Part shown: piece by piece, positions 1-5,902 of the stretch
Position numbering within the stretch: the first letter of the stretch is position 1
How the letters are laid out: each line of letters starts with the position of its first letter
Source of the DNA: an uncultured Ruminococcus sp.
GTDB taxonomy: Bacteria; Bacillota; Clostridia; Oscillospirales; Ruminococcaceae
Assembly (NCBI GenBank): GCA_900554975.1
Contig: USJI01000080.1
Coordinates: 1-5,902, forward strand
Direction of reading: 5' to 3'
Length of the DNA stretch: 5,902 nucleotides
Notes under the pieces: generated by a model
What the model was told of the DNA's origin: nothing
Databases searched by the model: none
What the model saw: the letters and a program-made list of their open reading frames with translations, nothing else
Position numbers and translations under genes: made by a program

Positions 1-315
1 TATAAATATATAAGCCATACGGATTCTTCACTTGCAGGTGAAAACGTCCAGTTTGACAGAAATGAATTTTCAGATGAAAAAGGCTCATTCTCATCTGAAT
101 TTGATGGTCAGGAAGTTCTGGTTCAGTACCTTAAAGATGATAACAAAATAATTATTGGCATGGTTCCCTACAAAGAAATATATAAAAGAAGAAATACAAT
201 AATCCGCTGGATTCTCTTTTCTGTGCCGACAACTTCTGCAATCATAACACTTGCTATCAGAAATGAATTTCTGAAAATACACGAATCGAAAGATACAAAT
301 AAAGAAACGCTTTGA
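1..315 (+). CDS. C-terminal part of a Cache-like membrane sensor protein (5' end outside window)
   Basis: Reading frame 1 is open from the window edge to TGA at 313-315 and gives the last 104 residues of a protein. The visible part begins with a run resembling the second half of an extracytoplasmic Cache sensor domain: ISHTDSSLAG at residues 4-13, a short beta-rich stretch with GSF, and IIIGMVPYKEIYKRRN at 50-65. One membrane helix follows at about 67-86 and then only an 18-residue charged tail. Known for the family: Cache domains usually sit between two membrane helices and a cytoplasmic output domain (histidine kinase, methyl-accepting or GGDEF) follows the second helix. No output domain follows here, which is odd. 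A terminator directly over the stop codon argues that this is the natural end and not a frameshift. It is transcriptionally separate from the genes downstream. The reading frame is sure; the Cache assignment is by pattern and moderate. The ligand is unknown. Confidence 0.7.
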   Translation, partial: YKYISHTDSSLAGENVQFDRNEFSDEKGSFSSEFDGQEVLVQYLKDDNKIIIGMVPYKEIYKRRNTIIRWILFSVPTTSAIITLAIRNEFLKIHESKDTNKETL

Positions 316-331
316 AAGGCGTTTCTTTTTT
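301..331 (+). terminator. Rho-independent terminator of the sensor-like gene
   Basis: A perfect 10-bp stem pairs 301-310 with 319-328, extendable by a G-U and an A-U pair to a 4-nt loop at 313-316. It is followed by six T residues at 326-331. The left arm lies inside the last codons of the upstream gene and the loop covers its stop codon. It isolates the five-gene operon from upstream transcription. Confidence 0.88.
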
Positions 332-369
332 CATGTAATCTGATGATTAAAATTTATTTTTAAAATTGC

Positions 370-398
370 TGGACTTTTTTGTTTAAATAATGTATAAT
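370..398 (+). promoter_or_regulatory. Sigma-A-type promoter of the five-gene operon
   Basis: A consensus -10 box TATAAT lies at 393-398. A 4-of-6 match to the -35 box, TGGACT, lies at 370-375, with an optimal 17-nt spacer. Transcription would start near 405, giving a leader of about 55 nt. The DNA just upstream (about 347-368) is almost pure A/T with two copies of TTAAAATT (347 or 348 onward, and 360-367) and could act as an UP element. No operator or riboswitch was recognised between the terminator and the first gene. It is the only promoter seen for the operon. Confidence 0.75.
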
Positions 399-448
399 AT
401 GTAATGTGTTGCTGTATATCATCATAAAAGCAATAACTGTCTGAAGAA

Positions 449-455
449 AAGGCGG
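449..455 (+). promoter_or_regulatory. Ribosome binding site of the adenylating enzyme gene
   Basis: AAGGCGG ends 5 nt before the ATG at 461 and differs from AAGGAGG at one base. It supports that start. Confidence 0.75.
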
Positions 456-460
456 TAAAT

Positions 461-1981
461 ATGAACAGAAATATATTATATTATCTTGAACAGTCAGCAT
501 CAGAATTTTCTGAAAAATGTGCTGTTAAAGATGAAACAAAAAAGTTTACATATAGGGAACTTTATACATACAGCCGGAAAATCGGCACTGCCCTTTCCGG
601 CATAATTGAAAAAGGCGAACCTGTCGGTGTATTCATGGAAAAAAGTGCAGATGCCATTTGTGCATTTTTCGGAATTGTATATGCAGGCGGATTTTATTCT
701 GTACTCAACAATGAGCTTCCACCAGGAAGACTTAAACAGATAGAATCAGTTCTTGCTCCGAAAGCAATAATTACAAACAAAGAACTGCAAGACACTGCAT
801 CTGAAATTTTTCCGGAAAGAAACATTCTTTTGATTGAGGACCTTGCTGAAACTCCTGAAAATGAATTTATTCTGGGTAAGATACGAGAAAATATGATAGA
901 TACCGATCCCCTGTACATTAACTTTACTTCAGGTTCAACCGGAACACCTAAGGGAATAGTCGTTTCACACAGAAGTGTGATTGATTTTACAGACTGTTTT
1001 ACAGAGGTTTTCAGCATAACAAACAGCGATATTATAGCAAATCAGGCTCCGTTTGATTTTGATGTATCTGTAAAAGACATTTATTCTGCAATAAAAACAG
1101 GGGCAACTCTCGTAGTAATACCAAGATATATGTTCTCAGCACCAGCTAAACTGATGGATTTCCTGTGTGACAATAACATTACTGTAATGATATGGGCAGT
1201 TTCTGCTCTCTGCCTTCTTAGCACATTCCATGTACTGGATTACAGAGAACTTTCCACAGTGAAAAAGATACTTTTCAGCGGTGAAGTAATGCCGCTTAAA
1301 GTGCTGCGTGATTTCAGAAAGCATCTGCCTGACGTTCAGTACGTTAACCTTTACGGTCCGACTGAAATAACCTGTAACTGCACATACCATATTCTTGACA
1401 GCGAACGTGATTATTCTTCCGGTATTCCTGTCGGCAGACCGTTCCCGAATGAAGACGTTTTCCTGCTCGATGAAAATGATAAAAAAATCATCAGCCCGGA
1501 TACCGCAGGAGAAATATGTGTAAGAGGTACTGCTCTGGCTCTTGGTTATTACTCCTCTCCGCAGCAGAATGAAAAACACTTCGTTCAGAATCCTCTGAAT
1601 CCTTATTATCCGGAACTTATCTACCGTACCGGTGACTTAGGAAAATATGATGAAAACGGAGATCTTATATTCAGCGGACGCAAGGATTTTCAGATAAAGT
1701 ATATGGGGCACCGTATTGAACTTGAAGAAATCGAACGTGAAATGGCATCCATAGAAGGCGTCGAACGCTGCTGCTGCATATTTGACGAAAAGAAGTCCAG
1801 ACTTAAAGGTTTTTATATCGGAAGCATTGATAAAGACAAACTGTTTGCAGAAATGAAAAGCAGTCTGCCGGCATTTATGGTTCCCGGAATACTCAGACGT
1901 ATAGATGAAATGCCTCTGACCAAGAACGGCAAGACAGACAGAAAAAAACTTGCAGAAAGTGCAGGCGAAAAAAAGATTTGA
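461..1981 (+). CDS. DltA-like amino acid adenylating enzyme (stand-alone A domain)
   Basis: This 506-residue protein is an AMP-binding enzyme of the NRPS adenylation/DltA class. Such enzymes form an aminoacyl-AMP and pass the acyl group to the phosphopantetheine thiol of a carrier protein, here probably the product of the gene at 3155. Motifs in order: A3 P-loop TSGSTGTPKG at 156-165; A4 FDFDVSV at 198-204; A5 NLYGPTE at 296-302; A8 YRTGD at 388-392; hinge region GRKDF from 406; A10 NGKTDRKKL at 489-497 with catalytic Lys491. Length matches DltA (about 505). There is no condensation, thiolation or thioesterase domain. D201 aligns with the Asp that binds the substrate alpha-amino group in GrsA and DltA, so the substrate is probably an amino acid. 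Two pocket positions differ from DltA: K205 (GrsA position 239) and S273 where DltA has its selectivity Cys. I infer that the substrate may not be D-alanine, so no dltA symbol is given. The start has a good ribosome binding site. It overlaps the next gene by 4 nt. Confidence 0.93.
   Translation: MNRNILYYLEQSASEFSEKCAVKDETKKFTYRELYTYSRKIGTALSGIIEKGEPVGVFMEKSADAICAFFGIVYAGGFYSVLNNELPPGRLKQIESVLAPKAIITNKELQDTASEIFPERNILLIEDLAETPENEFILGKIRENMIDTDPLYINFTSGSTGTPKGIVVSHRSVIDFTDCFTEVFSITNSDIIANQAPFDFDVSVKDIYSAIKTGATLVVIPRYMFSAPAKLMDFLCDNNITVMIWAVSALCLLSTFHVLDYRELSTVKKILFSGEVMPLKVLRDFRKHLPDVQYVNLYGPTEITCNCTYHILDSERDYSSGIPVGRPFPNEDVFLLDENDKKIISPDTAGEICVRGTALALGYYSSPQQNEKHFVQNPLNPYYPELIYRTGDLGKYDENGDLIFSGRKDFQIKYMGHRIELEEIEREMASIEGVERCCCIFDEKKSRLKGFYIGSIDKDKLFAEMKSSLPAFMVPGILRRIDEMPLTKNGKTDRKKLAESAGEKKI
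1963..1981 (+). promoter_or_regulatory. TTGA stop/start overlap with a TTG start codon
   Basis: The TGA stop of the ligase (1979-1981) overlaps a TTG start (1978-1980) by sharing the bases TTGA. The only upstream Shine-Dalgarno candidate is a weak AGGCG at 1963-1967. In this frame the preceding stop is at 1906-1908, and no ATG or GTG lies between it and the conserved N-terminal strand, so TTG is the only reasonable start. Translation is probably coupled to the ligase by reinitiation, which would give less PLP enzyme than ligase. Confidence 0.8.
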
Positions 1982-3138
1982 ACAATTTAATAAAGGAAAG
2001 CAAAACCGCCTTCTATGTTTTTGATACAGAAAAGGCAAAGAAAAGAATATCGTATTTAAAGCAGCATCTTCCGGAAAACGTTTCCATTTGTTATGCTGTA
2101 AAAGCAAATACATTTATTATCAAAGAACTTATTAATGAGGTTGACCGCTTTGAGGTCTGCTCCCCCGGAGAAGCAATGATATGTCAGCAGCTCAACGTTC
2201 CCGAAAGCCAGACTGTCATATCAGGCGTTTACAAAACTCCTTCTTTTATCGAACAGCTAGTTGCTTCCTCTGATGGAAGAATATACACAGTTGAATCAAT
2301 GACACAGTTTCAGCTTCTTGCCGGACTGTCCGAGAAATATCAGCGTATTCTCCCCATTCTCATAAGGCTTACCAACGACAGCCAGTTCGGAATAAATGAA
2401 GAAGAAATAGAACAGATAATTTCCCAGAGGGATAATTATAAATACCTTGATTTTTCAGGTATACAGTTCTTTTCGGGAACTCAGAAAACTTCCGTCAAGA
2501 AGATAAAGCGCGAACTCAGACAGCTTGATTCACTCCTGTTAAAACTTCACGAAAAGTACGGTTTTGAAACCCGTGAACTTGAATATGGTTCAGGATTCCC
2601 CGTCGCTTATTTTCAGGACGATTCTGTAAATGAGGAAGAAATATTTTCCGGATTTGCAGACGGAATAAACGAAATGGTCTGCAAACCTAAAATAACCCTT
2701 GAGCTCGGCAGAAGTATTGCCGCATCATGCGGACAATATTACACTCATATTGTCGATATAAAGCGAAACAAGGGACAGAATTACATTCTTATTGACGGCG
2801 GAATGCACCATCTGGTGTATTTCGGACAACATATGGCAATGAAACATCCGTTTTTATCAGTATGCGGAAAGGAGGATTTGCCCAAAACGGATGTTTGGAA
2901 TATATGCGGCTCACTTTGTTCAATGAACGATATTGTCGCAAAACAAGTTCCCCTGCCGGATATTGAAATCGGAAATACTATCTGCTTTGAAAATACCGGT
3001 GCATATTGCATGACCGAAGGTATCTCGCTGTTTTTAAGCCGTGAGCTTCCTGAGGTATATTTAAAAAAAGAAAATGGTGAAGTGGTCTGTGTCAGAAAAA
3101 CATTTGAAACATCAGATCTCAACACACCAGATTATTAA
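1978..3138 (+). CDS. Fold-type III PLP enzyme of the diaminopimelate/ornithine decarboxylase family
   Basis: This 386-residue protein has an alanine-racemase-like PLP barrel followed by a beta domain, the two-domain plan of LysA and ODC. Visible motifs: YAVKAN at 39-44 with PLP-binding Lys42; FEVCSPGE at 58-65; GSGF at 204-207 for the PLP phosphate; ELGR at 242-245 (Glu242 toward the PLP ring nitrogen, Arg245); DGGM at 273-276; CGSLCSMND at 310-318 with the catalytic Cys314 and Asp318 of the C-E-x-x-D motif; GAY at 341-343 with Tyr343. Two conserved LysA residues are changed: the PLP-stacking His of the HxGSQ motif is Phe165 (in FFSGTQ), and the substrate-binding Glu after the Cys is Ser315. 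It is therefore unlikely to be the housekeeping lysine-pathway enzyme. Relatives that sit beside a ligase and a carrier protein include BtrK of butirosin synthesis, which decarboxylates glutamyl-carrier protein to GABA-carrier protein, and the exosortase-A-associated decarboxylase. A racemase role is an alternative. It starts at TTG in a 4-nt overlap with the ligase. Confidence 0.88.
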   Translation: MNNLIKESKTAFYVFDTEKAKKRISYLKQHLPENVSICYAVKANTFIIKELINEVDRFEVCSPGEAMICQQLNVPESQTVISGVYKTPSFIEQLVASSDGRIYTVESMTQFQLLAGLSEKYQRILPILIRLTNDSQFGINEEEIEQIISQRDNYKYLDFSGIQFFSGTQKTSVKKIKRELRQLDSLLLKLHEKYGFETRELEYGSGFPVAYFQDDSVNEEEIFSGFADGINEMVCKPKITLELGRSIAASCGQYYTHIVDIKRNKGQNYILIDGGMHHLVYFGQHMAMKHPFLSVCGKEDLPKTDVWNICGSLCSMNDIVAKQVPLPDIEIGNTICFENTGAYCMTEGISLFLSRELPEVYLKKENGEVVCVRKTFETSDLNTPDY

Positions 3139-3140
3139 AA

Positions 3141-3145
3141 AGGAG
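3141..3145 (+). promoter_or_regulatory. Ribosome binding site that fixes the carrier protein start
   Basis: AGGAG, within a longer AAAAAGGAG, sits 9 nt before the ATG at 3155 and just after the TAA of the decarboxylase. It favours this ATG over an in-frame ATG at 3074 that lies inside the decarboxylase gene. Confidence 0.85.
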
Positions 3146-3154
3146 ACAAAAACA

Positions 3155-3385
3155 ATGGAAAGATTATTTGAAATTTTAGAGGACATTCAGCCTGACGTTG
3201 ATTACAAAAACTGTACAGACCTGATAGACGGTCATCATCTTGATTCCCTGTCTATCATCTCACTTATTGCTGAACTTGAGGACGAATATGACATTACAAT
3301 CCCTGCCGTTGAAGTTATTCCTGATAATTTCAATTCAGCAGAGGCTATGTGGAATATGATACAGCGTCTGCAAGAGGACGAATAA
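3155..3385 (+). CDS. Acyl/peptidyl carrier protein (DltC-like)
   Basis: This 76-residue acidic protein has the size and pattern of a stand-alone carrier protein such as DltC (about 78 residues). The phosphopantetheine attachment motif is LDSL at 29-32, with Ser31 as the modified residue. It is preceded by GHH and followed by the recognition helix SIISLIAELEDEYDITIP at 33-50; the EDEYDITIP part is close to the ENRFDITVP pattern of DltC. The C-terminal helix runs about 61-73. It would hold the activated amino acid as a thioester in the cytoplasm, be charged by the ligase at 461, perhaps be the true substrate of the PLP enzyme, and deliver the acyl group to the MBOAT that follows after 1 nt. A phosphopantetheinyl transferase is needed and is not in the window. 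Which kind of acyl group it carries cannot be read from its sequence. Confidence 0.92.
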   Translation: MERLFEILEDIQPDVDYKNCTDLIDGHHLDSLSIISLIAELEDEYDITIPAVEVIPDNFNSAEAMWNMIQRLQEDE

Positions 3386-3386
3386 T

Positions 3387-5021
3387 ATGAGTTTTACCTC
3401 ACTGTTTCTTGCCGGAAAAGTCCAGGGACTCACTTCATATTTCTCCATAACATTTCTTGTCATGTTTTTTCCGCTTTGCATACTGCTCTATGCTGTCATG
3501 CCTCAGAAAGCAAAGAAATATTATCTTCTTACAGTAAGCTGCGGATTTTTCTGGCTTATAAGCGGAAAGCTCATTGCATACCTGTTTCTGTCAATTCTGT
3601 CCGCACATTATTTCGGTATATGGATGGACAGAATACATACACAGAGAACTGCCGCAGTAAAAGGTGCCGAAAAGGAAAACCGCAAGGCTATTAAAAAAGC
3701 ATATCTTGAAAAGAGCAGATATGTTCTTATATTTGCGGCTGTACTTAACATCGGCGCATTGCTGATGCTTAAATACACTCCGTTTTTCACAACCAATGTA
3801 AATTCTCTGTTCGGTCTGCTTAATATTGGATTATGTATTCATGTTCCGAAATATCTTATGCCTATCGGTATTTCATTTTTCACTTTACAGTCGCTGTCAT
3901 ATCTTTTTGATGTTCACAGGGAAACAATAAAGCCGGACGAAAACATTTTCCGTCTTGCACTTTTTATTTCATTTTTCCCGCAGATTGTTGAAGGCCCGAT
4001 ATGCCGTTACAGCCAGACTGCCCAGCAGTTATGGGATGTAAAACAGATAGAATTTACAAATCTTACTCATGGTATCCAGCGTATCATTTACGGACTCATG
4101 AAAAAGCTCGTTATCGCCGACCGTCTTAATCCTATTGTAAAAACTGTCTTTAAAAATTACAATGAATATGATGGCGGAATAATTGCCATTGCTGCTATTT
4201 GCTACACAATTCAGCTGTATATGGATTTTTCCGGAACTATGGATGCAGTTATGGGTATTGCCGAGATATTCGGAGTTAAAATGCCTGAAAACTTCCAGCG
4301 TCCGTTCTTTTCAAAAACCATTTCGGAATTCTGGCAGAGATGGCATATCACTCTTGGTTTATGGTTCAAGGACTATATCTTCTATCCTGTTACCATGTCC
4401 AAACCTATGAAAAACCTGACATCATCAGCAAGAAAGAAGCTCGGAAATCATTTCGGCCCTCTTGTCGCAGGAAGTATAGCTCTTTTCTGCGTATGGTTCT
4501 GCAACGGTTTATGGCATGGTGCCGCATGGCACTATATCTTCTTCGGAATGTATCATTTTGCATTCATTCTTATAGGTAATATCATTTCACCGGCTGTCAA
4601 ATGGACCAATAAAAAACTTCACATAAATTCTGAATGGTTTGTTTACAGACTTCTTCAGATGATAAGAACAAGCATACTCGTCGTTATAGGCGAACTTTTC
4701 TTCCGTGCGGAAGGTCTTAGAGCTGGTCTTGCAATGTTCAGAAAAATGGTAACTGATTTCCATTTTTCACAATTTAATGAAAAAATGCTTGAAAGCATAA
4801 GCATGGACCGTTATGATTTTATAATAATGGCTGTTGCCCTGCTTATCATATTTGTTATAAGCATATTAAATGAAAAAGGAATTGTTGTAAGGGATTCACT
4901 TCAAAAATGCAACGTCGTTGTACGATGGGCAGTTTTGTATGCCCTTATAATGTTTATCGTTATATTCGGTGCATACGGATTCGGATATTATGCACTTGAC
5001 CCGATATATGCCAATTTCTAA
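3387..5021 (+). CDS. MBOAT membrane acyltransferase, AlgI type
   Basis: This 544-residue polytopic protein (roughly 10-12 hydrophobic segments) belongs to the MBOAT family, which moves acyl groups across the membrane to extracellular polymers. Diagnostic stretches in order: PIGISFFTLQSLSY at 159-172; FFPQIVEGPI at 196-205; QLYMDFSG at 276-283; MPENFQRPF at 299-307; SEFWQRWHITLGLWFKDY at 313-330 with conserved His320; NGLWHGAAWHYIFFGMYH at 373-390 with the catalytic-type His377. A charged cytoplasmic loop lies at about 81-111. Its length fits AlgI-type enzymes (about 500) better than DltB (about 400). The last residues, PIYANF, resemble the Y-x-x-F tail of DltX and of many bacterial MBOATs. 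The ribosome binding site GAGGA at 3374-3378 lies inside the carrier gene and the gap is 1 nt, so translation is probably coupled. The acyl donor is probably the adjacent carrier protein. The acceptor polymer is unknown. Confidence 0.93.
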   Translation: MSFTSLFLAGKVQGLTSYFSITFLVMFFPLCILLYAVMPQKAKKYYLLTVSCGFFWLISGKLIAYLFLSILSAHYFGIWMDRIHTQRTAAVKGAEKENRKAIKKAYLEKSRYVLIFAAVLNIGALLMLKYTPFFTTNVNSLFGLLNIGLCIHVPKYLMPIGISFFTLQSLSYLFDVHRETIKPDENIFRLALFISFFPQIVEGPICRYSQTAQQLWDVKQIEFTNLTHGIQRIIYGLMKKLVIADRLNPIVKTVFKNYNEYDGGIIAIAAICYTIQLYMDFSGTMDAVMGIAEIFGVKMPENFQRPFFSKTISEFWQRWHITLGLWFKDYIFYPVTMSKPMKNLTSSARKKLGNHFGPLVAGSIALFCVWFCNGLWHGAAWHYIFFGMYHFAFILIGNIISPAVKWTNKKLHINSEWFVYRLLQMIRTSILVVIGELFFRAEGLRAGLAMFRKMVTDFHFSQFNEKMLESISMDRYDFIIMAVALLIIFVISILNEKGIVVRDSLQKCNVVVRWAVLYALIMFIVIFGAYGFGYYALDPIYANF

Positions 5022-5025
5022 GGAG
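5020..5025 (+). promoter_or_regulatory. Ribosome binding site of the SGNH protein gene
   Basis: AAGGAG begins in the MBOAT stop codon and ends 7 nt before the ATG at 5033. It fixes this start and shows that the two genes share a transcript. Confidence 0.85.
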
Positions 5026-5032
5026 TTTAACT

Positions 5033-5902
5033 ATGCGGATAAATGTAAAAAGATTATTATCCTCTTTATTATTCATTGCTTTGCTTATAGTTCTTCTGAT
5101 AGTTTCATCACTTATATTCCAGCCGAAAAACAATTACAGAAAAAGAGCTTCAAAAGACCCTATGGCAAGCGGAATATACAGTGAACCGGCTGATACAATA
5201 GATGCTGTATTTTTAGGTGACAGCGAAGCATACTGTTCCTTTGTTCCTCTGAAAATATGGCATGACTACGGTATTGCAACATACGTCTGCGGAACAACGG
5301 CTCAAAAGCTCTGTTATTCTGTTGAGATACTTCAGAATTCTTTTAAAAATCAGAACCCTGAAATAGTTTTTCTTGAAACGAATGCAATTTTCAGAAAATT
5401 CGGCAGAGCTGAGGAAATGTTCCAGCAGGCTGAAAAAGTAATGCCGATACTTCGTTATCATGACCGCTGGAAGGTACTCAGCACCGCTGATTTTTCCACC
5501 AAAATAGAATATACCTGCATAGACAGGGACAAAGGTTATGTTTATAATGCATCAACTCAGGCGGCTGATGACAAGGACTATGGAATCAAATCAGACGAAA
5601 AAGCAGAGATACTTCAGAAAAATATTGATTATGTCAAAGAAATAAAGGATTTTTGCGACAAAAATAATGCACGTCTTGTTCTGGTAAGCACTCCAAGTAC
5701 CAAAAACTGGAATTACACAAAGCATAACAGTATTGTTGACCTTGCTGACGACCTTGATGTTGAATATATTGATATGAATATTCCATCATCAGGTGTTAAA
5801 ATTGACTGGTCAAAGGATTCAAGAGATATGGGTGACCATCTGAATCTCAGGGGAGCATTAAAAGCTACAAACTGTCTTGGTGAATATCTTCATGAACAGA
5901 AT
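5033..5902 (+). CDS. Membrane-anchored SGNH/DltD-like acyl transfer protein (3' end outside window)
   Basis: The frame is open to the window edge, giving the first 290 residues. A signal-anchor helix lies at about 8-29 after a basic start, placing the rest outside the cell. SGNH features: GDSE at 62-65 with the nucleophile Ser64, a Gly in VCGTTAQ at 85-91, and the C-terminal block DMGDHLNLRG at 275-284 with catalytic-type His279. The Asp of the triad could be Asp275 or Asp278; spacing does not match a plain D-x-x-H. The arrangement after an MBOAT is that of DltD with DltB or AlgJ/AlgX with AlgI. Such proteins finish the transfer of the acyl group to the extracellular polymer. The DHLN block normally lies near the end of these proteins, so probably only a short tail is missing. 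It would be smaller than DltD (about 400). A hydrolase role is possible but less likely in this context. Confidence 0.85.
   Translation, partial: MRINVKRLLSSLLFIALLIVLLIVSSLIFQPKNNYRKRASKDPMASGIYSEPADTIDAVFLGDSEAYCSFVPLKIWHDYGIATYVCGTTAQKLCYSVEILQNSFKNQNPEIVFLETNAIFRKFGRAEEMFQQAEKVMPILRYHDRWKVLSTADFSTKIEYTCIDRDKGYVYNASTQAADDKDYGIKSDEKAEILQKNIDYVKEIKDFCDKNNARLVLVSTPSTKNWNYTKHNSIVDLADDLDVEYIDMNIPSSGVKIDWSKDSRDMGDHLNLRGALKATNCLGEYLHEQN

Noticed and set aside
407..435. Hairpin in the 5' leader (TTGCT at 409-413 with AGCAA at 429-433)
   Set aside because: About 5 good pairs around a 15-nt loop is too weak to claim a riboswitch or attenuator, and no T-run follows.
1136..1579. Minus-strand open frames of 80-160 codons opposite the ligase and decarboxylase
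   Set aside because: They have no recognisable domain, are antisense to genes with clear family motifs and have Cys/Phe-rich composition typical of shadow frames.
1978..3138. Housekeeping diaminopimelate decarboxylase (lysA)
   Set aside because: The PLP-stacking His and the Glu after the catalytic Cys are replaced, and the neighbours are not lysine-pathway genes.
3104..3138. Internal promoter before the carrier gene (TTGAAA with an AT-rich -10-like stretch)
   Set aside because: The spacing from TTGAAA to any -10-like hexamer is 20 nt or more, and the genes are tightly packed.
3074..3154. N-terminal extension of the carrier protein starting at ATG 3074
   Set aside because: It would lie inside the decarboxylase coding region and lacks a ribosome binding site, while the ATG at 3155 has AGGAG at correct spacing and gives the normal carrier length.
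4969..5184. A 71-codon frame bridging the MBOAT and SGNH genes, considered as a possible DltX-like small protein
   Set aside because: It overlaps two well-supported genes in another frame, has no ribosome binding site at its ATG and lacks a membrane helix followed by a Y-x-x-F end.
461..5902. Annotating the locus as a canonical dltABCD operon
   Set aside because: Gene order is ligase, PLP enzyme, carrier, MBOAT, SGNH; the MBOAT is AlgI-sized, the ligase pocket is changed and a PLP enzyme is embedded. dlt gene names would overstate what is known.

Overview
The window reads as a low-GC Firmicute, most likely a clostridial gut or rumen organism of the Ruminococcus type. This rests on AT-rich DNA, strong AGGAG-type ribosome binding sites, a sigma-A promoter and protein relatives. 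The genus is inference, since no rRNA or marker gene is present.

Layout: positions 1-315 hold the 3' end of a gene for a membrane protein with an extracytoplasmic Cache-like sensor domain. It ends in a strong intrinsic terminator (301-331). A sigma-A-like promoter (370-398) follows and drives a tightly packed run of five genes on the + strand: a DltA-like amino acid adenylating enzyme (461-1981), a fold-type III PLP decarboxylase-like enzyme (1978-3138), a carrier protein (3155-3385), an AlgI-type MBOAT membrane acyltransferase (3387-5021) and a membrane-anchored SGNH/DltD-like protein (5033 to the window edge, incomplete). Intergenic gaps are -4, 16, 1 and 11 nt, so this is almost certainly one operon.

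Proposed joint action (inference): the adenylating enzyme activates an amino acid and loads it on the carrier protein. The PLP enzyme either makes the substrate or remodels it on the carrier. The MBOAT takes the acyl group from the carrier at the inner face of the membrane, and the SGNH protein completes transfer to a cell-envelope polymer outside. This is the logic of teichoic acid D-alanylation (dltABCD) with an extra PLP enzyme placed between the ligase and the carrier. Departures from a normal dlt operon are the gene order, the AlgI-sized MBOAT, changed residues in the ligase pocket and the PLP active site, no separate dltX, and a Tyr-x-x-Phe end on the MBOAT that may replace DltX. The best hypothesis is a surface-polymer aminoacylation system using something other than D-alanine, possibly a decarboxylated amino acid such as GABA or beta-alanine. 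The target polymer and the exact acyl group cannot be read from the sequence.
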